Shown here: piece after piece, positions 56,913-64,000 of the stretch
Position numbering within the stretch: position 1 is the stretch's first letter
How the letters are laid out: each line of letters opens with the position of its first letter
Origin: Burkholderiales bacterium
GTDB lineage: Bacteria > Pseudomonadota > Gammaproteobacteria > Burkholderiales > Burkholderiaceae_C
Length of the DNA stretch: 64,000 bases
Assembly (NCBI GenBank): GCA_947381415.1
Contig: CANCVB010000006.1
Coordinates: 45,708 to 109,707, forward strand
Direction of reading: 5' to 3'
Position numbers and translations under genes: made by a program
The notes under the pieces: generated by a model
Told to the model about the DNA's origin: nothing
Databases searched by the model: none
The model's input: only the letters and a program-made list of their open reading frames with translations

Positions 56913-57377
56913 ATGACCTCTTCCAGCAACAGCGGTAAACGCATTCAGGTGCGCCGCTCAGGTGTTCACGGCAAAGGGGTGTTCGCCCTCACGGACATTG
57001 CCAAAGGCGAATTCATTATCGAATACGTGGGCGAGGTCATCAGCTGGAAAAAGGCGCAAAAGCGCCATCCGCACAACCCCAAAGACCCCAACCACACGTT
57101 TTATTTTCATGTCAATGACAAGCATGTGATCGATGCCCTCTACGGTGGCAATGACGCGCGCTGGATCAACCACTCATGCAAGCCCAACTGTGAAGCCGAT
57201 GAAGCAGGTGGGCGTATCTTTATTCGCACCCTGCGCAAAATCAAAGCGGGCGAAGAGCTCAATTACGACTACGGCTTGGTGATAGACGAGCCCTACACCC
57301 CCGCCCTGCTGGCCGAGTACCCCTGCCGTTGCGGCGCGTCCGCGTGCCGCGGCACCTTGTTGTCGCCCAAGTCTTGA
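56913..57377 (+). CDS. SET-domain protein lysine methyltransferase
   Basis: 154 residues from ATG 56913; an in-frame ATG at 56871 would add 14 residues. The compact SET domain starts at SGVHGKGVFALTDIAKGEFIIEY. It has the knot motifs RWINHSCKPNCEA (NHSC at 86-89) and GEELNYDYG (115-121). A post-SET motif CRCGASACRG (Cys138, 140, 145) with Cys89 can bind zinc. The family transfers methyl from S-adenosylmethionine to lysine in proteins. Bacterial SET proteins are few outside Chlamydia, Burkholderiales and some others. It is divergent from topB, whose Lys-rich tail is a possible substrate (inference), and overlaps birA by 1 nt. Confidence 0.9.
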   Translation: MTSSSNSGKRIQVRRSGVHGKGVFALTDIAKGEFIIEYVGEVISWKKAQKRHPHNPKDPNHTFYFHVNDKHVIDALYGGNDARWINHSCKPNCEADEAGGRIFIRTLRKIKAGEELNYDYGLVIDEPYTPALLAEYPCRCGASACRGTLLSPKS

Positions 57378-58195
57378 TGCGTGCAGGTGATGCCACTTTG
57401 CATTGGCCATTGGCCGACTTGCACAGCGCTGTCGCTGTGCTTGGCGCCACGGCCCATGCGCAGGCGGTGTCTTCCATTGACTCCACCAACAGCGAACTCG
57501 TGCGCCGCGCGCGAAGTGGCGACACCCGAGCGTGTTTGTTGGTGGCTGAGCAACAAACCGCGGGTCGCGGCCGACAAGGGCGCACATGGCAAGGACTGCG
57601 CGCTGATGCGCTCACGTTTTCTTTGGGACTGATGCTGGCCCCCGTCGATTGGTCTGGCTTGTCATTGGCGGTTGGCGTGTGTCTGGCCGAGGCGCTAGAT
57701 GCGCCACACCGCGCGGGCTTGGGTTTGAAATGGCCTAACGATGTATGGGTGGACGCACCGCTTGCGCCGCGCAAACTGGCAGGCACTTTGATCGAGACCG
57801 TCTGGATCGAGGGTGACAGCAGCGCAGCGCGGTACACCGTGATAGGCGTAGGCATCAATCTGCATGCGCCTGTGGGCAGCGCATTTGGCATACCTGCCGC
57901 AGGTTTGTGTGAATGGATGGGCGAGTCCTTGCTGCCGCCGCAAGTTTTGCAAAGCGTGGCAGCGCCCTTGGTGGCAGGCGTGCAGTTGTTTGCATCCCAA
58001 GGCTTTGCGCCGTTCAAAGCCCGCTTTGCCAAGCGCGATGTGTTGCATGGCCAAACCATTCGGCTGAGCAATGGAACAGAGGGCGTGGCTTGTGGTGTCG
58101 ATGCCAGTGGCGTTTTGCAAGTCGATACCGCCCAAGGGCGTGTGGCGGTCAGCAGTGACGAGGTCAGTGTGCGCCTGGCCGCAGGGGCCGTATGA
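57377..58195 (+). CDS. birA: Biotin-[acetyl-CoA-carboxylase] ligase
   Basis: 272 residues from ATG 57377 (TGATG overlap with the SET gene). AEQQTAGRGRQGRTW is the biotinoyl-AMP loop, KWPNDVWVD and GIGVNL-like GVGINLH are the substrate residues, and the C-terminal SH3-like domain ends in SVRLAAG. The N-terminal winged helix of E. coli BirA is absent, so this is a catalytic-only ligase that does not repress bio genes. Confidence 0.93.
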   Translation: MRAGDATLHWPLADLHSAVAVLGATAHAQAVSSIDSTNSELVRRARSGDTRACLLVAEQQTAGRGRQGRTWQGLRADALTFSLGLMLAPVDWSGLSLAVGVCLAEALDAPHRAGLGLKWPNDVWVDAPLAPRKLAGTLIETVWIEGDSSAARYTVIGVGINLHAPVGSAFGIPAAGLCEWMGESLLPPQVLQSVAAPLVAGVQLFASQGFAPFKARFAKRDVLHGQTIRLSNGTEGVACGVDASGVLQVDTAQGRVAVSSDEVSVRLAAGAV

Positions 58196-58377
58196 AAAAA
58201 CACCTCACCACCTTGGCGTGGCTGTTGGTGCTGGCCAATGGGCTGTTTTGGGTTTGGTCCCACGGTGGTTTGCGGATGTTGGGCTGGGGCCCGAATGACC
58301 CGCGCGAGCCGCAGCGGGTGGAAGAACAGTTAAAACCCGATGCGGTGCGCTTGCTTGAAAGCAACGTCAATCGCTAG
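58192..58377 (+). CDS. Small single-span membrane protein
   Basis: 61 residues; ATG overlaps the birA stop (ATGA). One hydrophobic span (LAWLLVLANGLFWVW) near the N-terminus is followed by a charged tail (RVEEQLKPDAVRLLE). I do not recognise a family. The strict coupling to birA suggests a real gene. It converges with feoB, with 17 bp between stops. Confidence 0.7.
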   Translation: MKKHLTTLAWLLVLANGLFWVWSHGGLRMLGWGPNDPREPQRVEEQLKPDAVRLLESNVNR

Positions 58378-58394
58378 CGTGCCCCGACAGCGCC

Positions 58395-60284
58395 TCATCC
58401 CCAACCCAGCGCCAGCGCCACGTGGTAGGTCAACCAAGCCGCTGCATAGGCCAAGACAAACAAATACGTGGCCGTTACCAATGGCATCTTCCAGCCACCG
58501 GTTTCCCGTTTGATGGCCGCCAAAGTAGACAAACACTGCGGCGCAAACACAAACCACGCCAACAAGGACAAGGCGGTGGCCAAGCTCCACTGCGCGGCCA
58601 AGACGGGGGCCAAGGCCTCTGCGGTGTCTTCATTGTTGGCTGACAAGGCGTAGACCGTGGCGAGAGAGCTCACCGCCACTTCGCGCGCTGCCATGCCGGG
58701 CACCAGCGCAATGCTGATTTGCCAGTTAAACCCAATCGGGTCAAACACCTTTTGCAGTGCATACCCCATCGCTCCCGCATAGCTGTACTCAATGGCGGGT
58801 CGGTCGGCGTTCTCGGGCGCGCTGGGGTAGCTGGCCAAAAACCACAGCGCCAGTGTCAAAGCCATGATGGTGCCGCCCACCCGGTGCAAAAAGATGCGTA
58901 CCCGTTGGCGCAAGCCAATGGCGACATTGCGCAAGCTGGGCAAGTGGTAGGCGGGCAACTCCATCATCAAGGGGCGACTGTGGCGGCCAGCGTCGCTCAA
59001 GCGTTTCAGCACCCAAGCGACCAACATGGCACCCAAAATGCCCGCCACATAAAGCCCGAACAGCACCAGCCCTTGCAACTCCACGCCCGCGACCACACGC
59101 TGCGGGATGAAGGCGCCGATCAGCAAGGCATAGACGGGTAAACGTGCCGAGCAGGTCATGAGGGGCGCAATCAGAATAGTGACCATGCGGTCGCGCTGGT
59201 TGGCAATCGTGCGTGTGGCCATGATGCCGGGGATGGCGCAGGCAAAGCTCGACAGCAAAGGGATGAAGGAGCGTCCTGACAAGCCCACCGAGCCCATGAT
59301 GCGGTCCAGCAAAAACGCGGCACGCGGCAGGTAGCCCGACTCCTCCAAGACGAGGATGAAGAAAAACAAAATCAAAATTTGTGGCAGGAACACCACCACG
59401 CCACCCAAGCCGGCAATCAAACCGTCGGTCAGCAGGCTGCGCCACCAGGTCTCAGGCAGGTGGGCCACCACCAGATCGGCCAGCCATGTGGTGGCGAATT
59501 TGATCGCGTCCATCGGCGCCACAGCCCAACTGAACACCGCTTGGAAGATCAAAAACAGCACCACCAACAAAATCAAAGGACCCATGGCTGGGTGCAGCAA
59601 CACGCGATCAAGGCGGTCGCTGAAGGCGTCGGGTACCGCCGTGTCCAAGGACAGGCGTCGCAGAATGTCTTGCACCACTTTATGGTCGGCCTCGGGCGAA
59701 GGCGAAGCGACACTGTCGGTCGCAGGCGCGGGCGTTTGGCTGTCCAGCCAAGCGGCGTTTTCCAGCCAGTCGCGCAAAGCGGTGTGGCCGTCGTGTTGGA
59801 TGGCGACGGTACCCACCACTGGCAAGCCCAGCGCGTCCCCCAGGGCTTGGCTGTCGATGTGCAGACCGCGCTTGGCGGCCAGATCGGACATGTTCAGTGC
59901 CACGATACACGGCAGGCCCAAGCGTTTGACGGCCAGCACCAAACGCAGGCCCATGCGCAAATTGGTGGCATCTACCACGCAGACCAATGCTTGCGGGCGC
60001 TTTTCGCCCAAGGCGCGACCCATCAGCACATCGCAGGTGATGCGTTCATCCTCCGAGCGTGGGTACAGGCTGTAGGTACCAGGCAGGTCCAAGATGCGCA
60101 AGGGTTTGCCATCGGCCAAGCGCATCAAGCCTTCTTTGCGCTCGACAGTGACGCCCGCGTAATTGGCCACTTTTTGTCGACTGCCGGTGAGCAAATTGAA
60201 GAGGGCGGTTTTGCCGCAATTGGGGTTGCCCACCAACGCCACCAAGGGGCCGCTGGGGTGCACATAGACCTTGTGTTCACGCAT
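58395..60284 (-). CDS. feoB: Ferrous iron transporter FeoB
   Basis: 629 residues from ATG 60284 (TTG 60290 overlapping the feoA stop is an alternative). The N-terminal GTPase has G1 GNPNCGKTALFN, the conserved NYAGVTVERKEG switch, G3 DLPGTYSL and G4 NMSD. The membrane part has the two gate regions with SFACAIPGIMATRTI and the cysteine in MTCSARLPVY. E. coli FeoB is 773 residues; this is a shorter form common in betaproteobacteria. It imports Fe2+ across the inner membrane. It forms feoAB with the next gene; no feoC is seen. Confidence 0.95.
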   Translation of the reverse strand: MREHKVYVHPSGPLVALVGNPNCGKTALFNLLTGSRQKVANYAGVTVERKEGLMRLADGKPLRILDLPGTYSLYPRSEDERITCDVLMGRALGEKRPQALVCVVDATNLRMGLRLVLAVKRLGLPCIVALNMSDLAAKRGLHIDSQALGDALGLPVVGTVAIQHDGHTALRDWLENAAWLDSQTPAPATDSVASPSPEADHKVVQDILRRLSLDTAVPDAFSDRLDRVLLHPAMGPLILLVVLFLIFQAVFSWAVAPMDAIKFATTWLADLVVAHLPETWWRSLLTDGLIAGLGGVVVFLPQILILFFFILVLEESGYLPRAAFLLDRIMGSVGLSGRSFIPLLSSFACAIPGIMATRTIANQRDRMVTILIAPLMTCSARLPVYALLIGAFIPQRVVAGVELQGLVLFGLYVAGILGAMLVAWVLKRLSDAGRHSRPLMMELPAYHLPSLRNVAIGLRQRVRIFLHRVGGTIMALTLALWFLASYPSAPENADRPAIEYSYAGAMGYALQKVFDPIGFNWQISIALVPGMAAREVAVSSLATVYALSANNEDTAEALAPVLAAQWSLATALSLLAWFVFAPQCLSTLAAIKRETGGWKMPLVTATYLFVLAYAAAWLTYHVALALGWG

Positions 60285-60286
60285 GG

Positions 60287-60523
60287 TCAATTGGCTTGCA
60301 ATTCAACGCAGCGGGCTTCCGCACGCCGCAGGGCAAAGGTTGACAAGCCCACGCGCACGACCAGCGGGTCACCGCCGGGAAAAGCGCGCGCCATCACGGC
60401 GACTTGTTCGTCTGGCAAAAAGCCAATCTCTTCCAATTGGCGGGCTTGCTCTTGGTTCAAGGCGTCACTGAGTACGCGCTTGACCCGCAGCGGGGTGGTC
60501 AAAGGGGCGGTATCTAGGTTCAT
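60287..60523 (-). CDS. feoA: Ferrous iron transport protein FeoA
   Basis: 78 residues from ATG 60523. ARQLEEIGFLPDEQVAVMARAFPGGDPLVVRVGLSTFALRRAEARCVEL is split across an SH3-like fold; key pieces are EIGFLPDE and GGDPLVVRVG, typical of FeoA. It is an essential partner of FeoB. It is the first gene of the unit, with a Fur-like box immediately upstream. Confidence 0.92.
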   Translation of the reverse strand: MNLDTAPLTTPLRVKRVLSDALNQEQARQLEEIGFLPDEQVAVMARAFPGGDPLVVRVGLSTFALRRAEARCVELQAN

Positions 60524-60530
60524 GCCCTCA

Positions 60531-60552
60531 TGATAAACGAGAATCATTCTTG
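60531..60552. promoter_or_regulatory. Fur-like box upstream of feoA
   Basis: TGATAAACGAGAATCATTCTTG contains GAGAATCATTCTT, which agrees with 10 of 13 positions of the right part of the Fur consensus (GATAATCATTATC). It sits 8-30 bp upstream of the feoA start, the expected place for iron-dependent repression. Confidence 0.6.
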
Positions 60553-60616
60553 TTTAGATTGATCTGTGTCAAATCCCTGCTGCGCGCAATGGCAGGGGCG
60601 GCCAGACGCTGCGGTG

Positions 60617-62035
60617 TCAGCCGCTGAAAACCACGTTGAACTGTGCCCCTGGCAGGTGGTGACCGGGGTGGGTCTCATGCAAATGCACCGTTGCCCCATG
60701 TTTGTGGGCAATTTCCAGCACGATGGACAAGCCCAAGCCCGAGCCATCGGCTTCGGTGCCGAGCACCCGGTAAAACGGCTCGAACACGCGTTCGCGCTCG
60801 GACTCAGGGATACCTGGCCCCGAGTCCTCTACCTGCAACACCAGCGCATTTTTGACATTTCGGTACACCCGTGCCGTCACCACGCCCGGGCGGCTCGGCG
60901 TGGAGGGCGTGTAGTTCAAGGCGTTTTCGATCAGGTTGCGTGCCATTTCTTTGAGCAAGGTGGGGTTGCCTTGCAGCAAGGCGGAATCGCAAGCGGGGTC
61001 AAAACCCAGATCGATGTGCTTGTCCATGGCCAGAGGCAAGCAGTTTTTCACCACCTCCATGGTCAAGGCGATCAGGTCACAGTGTTGCTTGGCGATGGGC
61101 GCGCCGCTGCTTTCTGCGCGCGCCAAGGCCAGCAATTGGTTCACGGTGTGGGTGGCACGGATGCTGGCGCGCCCAATGTGGTGCAGCGATTGCTTGAGGT
61201 CATCCGCGTTGGCGTCTTTGCGCAAGGCCAGGTCGGCTTGCATGCGCAAGCCTGCCAACGGGGTTTTCAGTTGGTGGGCCGCGTCAGCGAGAAAGCGTTT
61301 TTGGGTGGCGATAGAGTCTTGCAAGCGTTGCAACAAATCGTTGATCGAGGACACCAGCGGCGAGACTTCAATCGGCACCACGCTTTCGTCAAGCGGGCTC
61401 ATGTCATCGGGTTTGCGCTGGCGAATGCGTTGCTCGAGTTCGTTCAAGGGCTGGATGCCGCGCGCCAGCGCCAACCAAATGAGCAAGACCGCCAAGGGCA
61501 AGATCACAAACTGCGGCAGCATCACGCCTTTGATGATTTCATTGGCCAGTACCGAGCGCTTTTCCAAGGTCTCAGCCACCTGTACCAAGGCAGGGCGTGC
61601 ACTTTGCGGCTTGACCCGCACCCAGATGTAGGCCACGCGTATGGGCACGCCTTTGCGCACATCGTCGCGCATACGCAATTCGTCAGTGACCAGTTTTTCA
61701 TCTTCTTGCGGCAGGGGCAAATCGGCGTCGCCGCTTAAAAATTCCCCCTTGGCGCCCAAGACTTGGTAGTAAACCTCGTCGGTTTCATCGGCATGCAAAA
61801 TTTCATTGGCGGGTTGCGGGAAGGAAAAGCGCACCGCGTTGTCATCGCTTTGAACCAACTGGGCGATTGCGCGGGCGTTATGACCCAGGCCGCGGTCGAA
61901 GGGCACACGCGCAATGCCCTCGGCAATCAACCAAGTCAACCCGAAAGTGATTGGCCACAGCAGCAAAAAAGGCGTGAGCATCCAATCGAGAATTTCGCCA
62001 AACAAAGAACGTTGGCGGCGTTGGAACAGCTTCAC
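60617..62035 (-). CDS. Sensor histidine kinase (TctE-like)
   Basis: 472 residues from GTG 62035, overlapping the regulator stop (GTGA). Two membrane segments enclose a periplasmic domain (about residues 45-165, 2CSK_N-like). HAMP-like segment, then HisKA with FLADAAHQLKTPLAGLRMQ (phospho-acceptor His), and HATPase with NLIENALNYTP, DSGPGIP and GSGLGLSIV. TctE-type kinases often respond to tricarboxylates; the ligand here is unknown. It works with the adjacent response regulator. Confidence 0.93.
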   Translation of the reverse strand: MKLFQRRQRSLFGEILDWMLTPFLLLWPITFGLTWLIAEGIARVPFDRGLGHNARAIAQLVQSDDNAVRFSFPQPANEILHADETDEVYYQVLGAKGEFLSGDADLPLPQEDEKLVTDELRMRDDVRKGVPIRVAYIWVRVKPQSARPALVQVAETLEKRSVLANEIIKGVMLPQFVILPLAVLLIWLALARGIQPLNELEQRIRQRKPDDMSPLDESVVPIEVSPLVSSINDLLQRLQDSIATQKRFLADAAHQLKTPLAGLRMQADLALRKDANADDLKQSLHHIGRASIRATHTVNQLLALARAESSGAPIAKQHCDLIALTMEVVKNCLPLAMDKHIDLGFDPACDSALLQGNPTLLKEMARNLIENALNYTPSTPSRPGVVTARVYRNVKNALVLQVEDSGPGIPESERERVFEPFYRVLGTEADGSGLGLSIVLEIAHKHGATVHLHETHPGHHLPGAQFNVVFSG

Positions 62036-62733
62036 GGGGTGTGCGGTAGCGAGTCAGTCGCAGGGTGGATTTTTTCCAGGCAATAGCCCAAGCCGCGCAC
62101 GGTTGCAATGCGGATGGGACCCTTTTCAATTTTTTTACGCAACCGATGGATATAGACCTCGATCGCGTTGTTGCTCACCTCTTCGCCCCATTCGCACAAG
62201 CGCTCCACCAACTGGTCTTTGCTGACCAAGCGCCCCGAGCGTTGCAACAAGACTTCGAGCAAACCGAGTTCACGTGCCGACAACTCCACCATGCGCCCGT
62301 CGATGGTAGCGACACGCCCCGCTTGGTCGTAGACCAAGGGACCGTGGTTGATGGTGGCGGTGGTGCTGCCCATGCCGCGGCGCGTCAAGGCGCGCACACG
62401 CGCTTCCAACTCTTGCAGGGAAAACGGTTTGGCCATGTAGTCGTCTGCACCGTAGTCCAAGCCCTTGACCCGTTCTTCCACGCTGTCTGCGGCGGTGAGG
62501 ATGAGCACGGGCAGATTGTTGCCGCGTGCACGAAGACGCTTCAAAACTTCAAGCCCGTGCATTTTGGGCAGACCCAGGTCCAAGATGATGAGATCGAATT
62601 CTTGCGAAGTCATCAAAGCCGCGTCAGCCTCGCTGCCATTGGCGACATGGTCGACAGCTGCGCCTGACGCGCGCAGGGTGCGAAGCAAGCCGTCTGCCAG
62701 CACCTGGTCATCTTCAGCGATCAGTATGCGCAT
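62032..62733 (-). CDS. OmpR-family response regulator (TctD-like)
   Basis: 233 residues. The receiver domain has IAEDDQVLADGL, the phospho-acceptor Asp in LIILDLGLPKMHG, the conserved Thr in LILTAAD and Lys in YMAKPF. The OmpR winged helix follows (ELSARELGLLEVLLQRSGRLVSK, then NAIEVYIHRLRKKI). It is the first gene of the pair; the kinase start overlaps its stop. No TctCBA transport genes are visible in the window. Confidence 0.95.
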   Translation of the reverse strand: MRILIAEDDQVLADGLLRTLRASGAAVDHVANGSEADAALMTSQEFDLIILDLGLPKMHGLEVLKRLRARGNNLPVLILTAADSVEERVKGLDYGADDYMAKPFSLQELEARVRALTRRGMGSTTATINHGPLVYDQAGRVATIDGRMVELSARELGLLEVLLQRSGRLVSKDQLVERLCEWGEEVSNNAIEVYIHRLRKKIEKGPIRIATVRGLGYCLEKIHPATDSLPHTP

Positions 62734-62808
62734 GCGCCGTCTCTCCTCGACTGTGTGGTGTCCATTCTAGGGTGAGCCTACACGCAGATGCGTGGTAAAT
62801 CATGGGGG

Positions 62809-63297
62809 TTAACGCCAGTCTGCAGCGTAGGCTTCAAGTCCCAAGCTGACCACCGTGGCTATGTCCGCCCCCACCTCTTGGCGAAATTCGTCTTCGGCTT
62901 GCGCAATGGCGGCTTCAAACGCCTTGAGCCATGACAAGCCGGTTTCGGTGAACACAATGCGCTTGGCGCGCGCGTCGTAGGTGTCGTCTTCGCGTCGCAC
63001 CACGCCCCAAGCGACACATTGGTTGACCAAGTCGCCCATGGCTTGCTTGCTCATCCCCGCCATGGTGGCCAGCTCGTTCAGGCGCGCGCCTTGCAATGGC
63101 AGGTGTCGTGTGATGTGAATATGTGCCGCGCTGACCTTGTCACGTGCAGCCAAATGGGACAAGGCCAGTGGCGCGTCAATGTGCTGCGCCATCAAGGTCA
63201 ACACCCTTGCGTCAAAGCGACGCATGGCGTGACCCAGCAGACGACCCAGGTGTGATTGGCGCCAGTCTTGTGCAGAAGCAAGGAGGTTGAAAGCCAT
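62809..63297 (-). CDS. MarR-type winged-helix regulator
   Basis: 162 residues from ATG 63297; a TTG at 63324 is a weaker choice. The core reads as MarR: LSHLAARDKVSAAHIHITRHL, LNELATMAGMSKQAMGDLVNQCVAWGVV (recognition helix) and RREDDTYDARAKRIVFTETG (wing). No Shine-Dalgarno is visible before the ATG. It is divergent from recA (142 bp between starts), so its own expression may be affected by the LexA boxes there. The effector is unknown. Confidence 0.82.
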   Translation of the reverse strand: MAFNLLASAQDWRQSHLGRLLGHAMRRFDARVLTLMAQHIDAPLALSHLAARDKVSAAHIHITRHLPLQGARLNELATMAGMSKQAMGDLVNQCVAWGVVRREDDTYDARAKRIVFTETGLSWLKAFEAAIAQAEDEFRQEVGADIATVVSLGLEAYAADWR

Positions 63298-63332
63298 GTC
63301 TATATAGTAAGGCAAACTGACCAAAAAAAAGG

Positions 63333-63361
63333 TTTACAGAAAGATACAAGGCAGATAAAGT
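63333..63361 (+). promoter_or_regulatory. recA promoter
   Basis: TTTACA (63333-63338) and TAAAGT (63356-63361) are separated by exactly 17 bp. The -10 box abuts the first LexA box. Expected transcription start is near 63368, inside that box, so LexA binding would block initiation. Confidence 0.65.
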
Positions 63362-63362
63362 A

Positions 63363-63395
63363 CTGTTCAAGCATCCAGCCTGTGTTTCGAAACAG
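63363..63395. promoter_or_regulatory. Two adjacent LexA (SOS) boxes
   Basis: Box 1, CTGT-TCAAGCAT-CCAG (63363-63378), differs at one conserved base from CTGT-N8-ACAG and strongly resembles the E. coli recA box (TACTGT...AGCAT). Box 2, CTGT-GTTTCGAA-ACAG (63380-63395), is a perfect match with the palindromic core TGTTTCGAAACA. The boxes are one base apart, 17 bp centre to centre, and lie 45-77 bp upstream of the recA start. Confidence 0.85.
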
Positions 63396-63439
63396 TCTTC
63401 GATGACCCCAACAACCCACTGAATTTAAAGGAGATTTCC

Positions 63440-64000
63440 ATGGACAACGTCAAAAGCATCGCCGCCGCCGGCGAAAAAGCCAAGGCCTTGCAGGCAGCCT
63501 TGGCACAAATTGAAAAGCAGTTTGGCAAAGGCACCATCATGCGCTTGGGCGAGGGCGAGGCCATTGAAGACATACAGGTGGTGTCCACCGGCTCGCTGGG
63601 CCTGGACGTCGCTTTGGGCGTGGGCGGCTTGCCACGCGGTCGTGTCATCGAAATTTACGGCCCCGAGTCTTCAGGCAAAACCACCCTCACCTTGCAAGTC
63701 ATCGCCGAGATGCAAAAAATGGCTGGCACCTGCGCCTTCGTCGATGCCGAGCATGCACTGGATGTGCAGTATGCGCAAAAGCTGGGCGTCAACCTGCAAG
63801 AACTGCTGATCAGCCAGCCCGACACGGGCGAGCAAGCGCTGGAAATTGTCGACAGCCTGGTGCGCTCGGGCGCGGTCGACCTCATCGTCATCGACTCGGT
63901 GGCCGCACTGACACCCAAGGCCGAATTGGAAGGCGAAATGGGCGACTCCCTGCCCGGCCTGCAAGCCCGCCTCATGAGCCAAGCCTTGCGCAAGCTCACC
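63440..64000 (+). CDS. recA: Recombinase RecA (3' end outside window)
   Basis: 187 codons from ATG 63440 to the window edge; AAAGGAG lies about 8 nt upstream. [11 protein letters not shown], the Walker [10 protein letters not shown] (near residue 75), FVDAEHALD, the Walker [11 protein letters not shown] and the L1 loop [16 protein letters not shown] are present. RecA forms the strand-exchange filament and activates LexA self-cleavage. Roughly half of the protein is beyond the window. Confidence 0.98.
   Translation, partial: MDNVKSIAAAGEKAKALQAALAQIEKQFGKGTIMRLGEGEAIEDIQVVSTGSLGLDVALGVGGLPRGRVIEIYGPESSGKTTLTLQVIAEMQKMAGTCAFVDAEHALDVQYAQKLGVNLQELLISQPDTGEQALEIVDSLVRSGAVDLIVIDSVAALTPKAELEGEMGDSLPGLQARLMSQALRKLT

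Noticed and set aside
63281..63306. Good Shine-Dalgarno AGGAGG followed by ATG on the plus strand upstream of recA
   Set aside because: The reading frame is only three codons (ATG TCT ATA TAG) and lies inside the start of the MarR-like gene on the other strand.

Overview
The gene content points to a betaproteobacterium of the order Burkholderiales, most likely a Comamonadaceae (Limnohabitans/Rhodoferax/Acidovorax-like). This is an inference from the protein families and local gene orders, such as fmt-def divergent from dprA-smg, alr next to lplT, recA beside a MarR-type regulator, and GC-rich, tightly packed genes. About 60 protein genes are visible. I found no rRNA, tRNA, CRISPR array or complete insertion sequence. 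The first gene (a D-lactate/2-hydroxyacid dehydrogenase) and the last (recA) are cut by the window edges.

Layout. 1-5959: 2-hydroxyacid dehydrogenases, a PduO-type cobalamin adenosyltransferase with two small exported proteins, a hotdog thioesterase and acetoacetyl-CoA synthetase. 5973-7776: a lower-GC patch with an MFS transporter, a small coupled ORF and about 360 bp of AT-rich DNA, probably acquired. 7777-16076: gcdH, mnmA, a DUF4197 protein, a barstar-like protein, malic enzyme, an outer-membrane-like protein and pepP. 16182-16857: a Phd/RelE-type toxin-antitoxin operon whose promoter carries a perfect palindrome. 16909-24237: a MurU-like nucleotidyltransferase, then tkt, gapA, a PLP ammonia-lyase and glycolate oxidase subunits glcE and glcF. 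24234-27780: two overlapping hybrid histidine kinases, the upstream one interrupted by an in-frame TGA. 27844-35481: glutathione peroxidase, a DMT permease, lplT, alr, tsaC, purK, purE and cnoX. 35554-43808: an NHL-repeat lipoprotein with its own strong-looking promoter, purC, fba, pyk, a Crp-family regulator, a fatty acid desaturase and pgk. 43864-51518: azlCD, fmt, def, dprA, smg, secF, secD and yajC. 51583-53726: an accessory patch with a DUF1016 nuclease and a Sel1-repeat protein. 53868-58377: topB, a SET-domain protein, birA and a small membrane protein. 58395-64000: feoBA with a Fur-like box, a two-component system, a MarR-like regulator and recA with two adjacent LexA boxes.

How the genes work together. 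Central carbon metabolism is well represented: tkt, gapA, pgk, fba, pyk, malic enzyme and the glycolate oxidase subunits that feed glyoxylate. Purine synthesis (purK, purE, purC), translation and protein export (fmt, def, mnmA, tsaC, secDF-yajC) and DNA handling (dprA, topB, recA) make up the housekeeping content. Genes are often coupled by 1-4 nt overlaps, and four convergent pairs share a 4-nt stop overlap.

The most notable observation is at 53868-57377. TopB carries a lysine/alanine-rich, histone-H1-like linker followed by a SWIB/MDM2-type domain at its C-terminus. It is transcribed divergently from a compact SET-domain lysine methyltransferase, so three chromatin-type elements of eukaryotic character sit side by side around one roughly 90-bp intergenic region.
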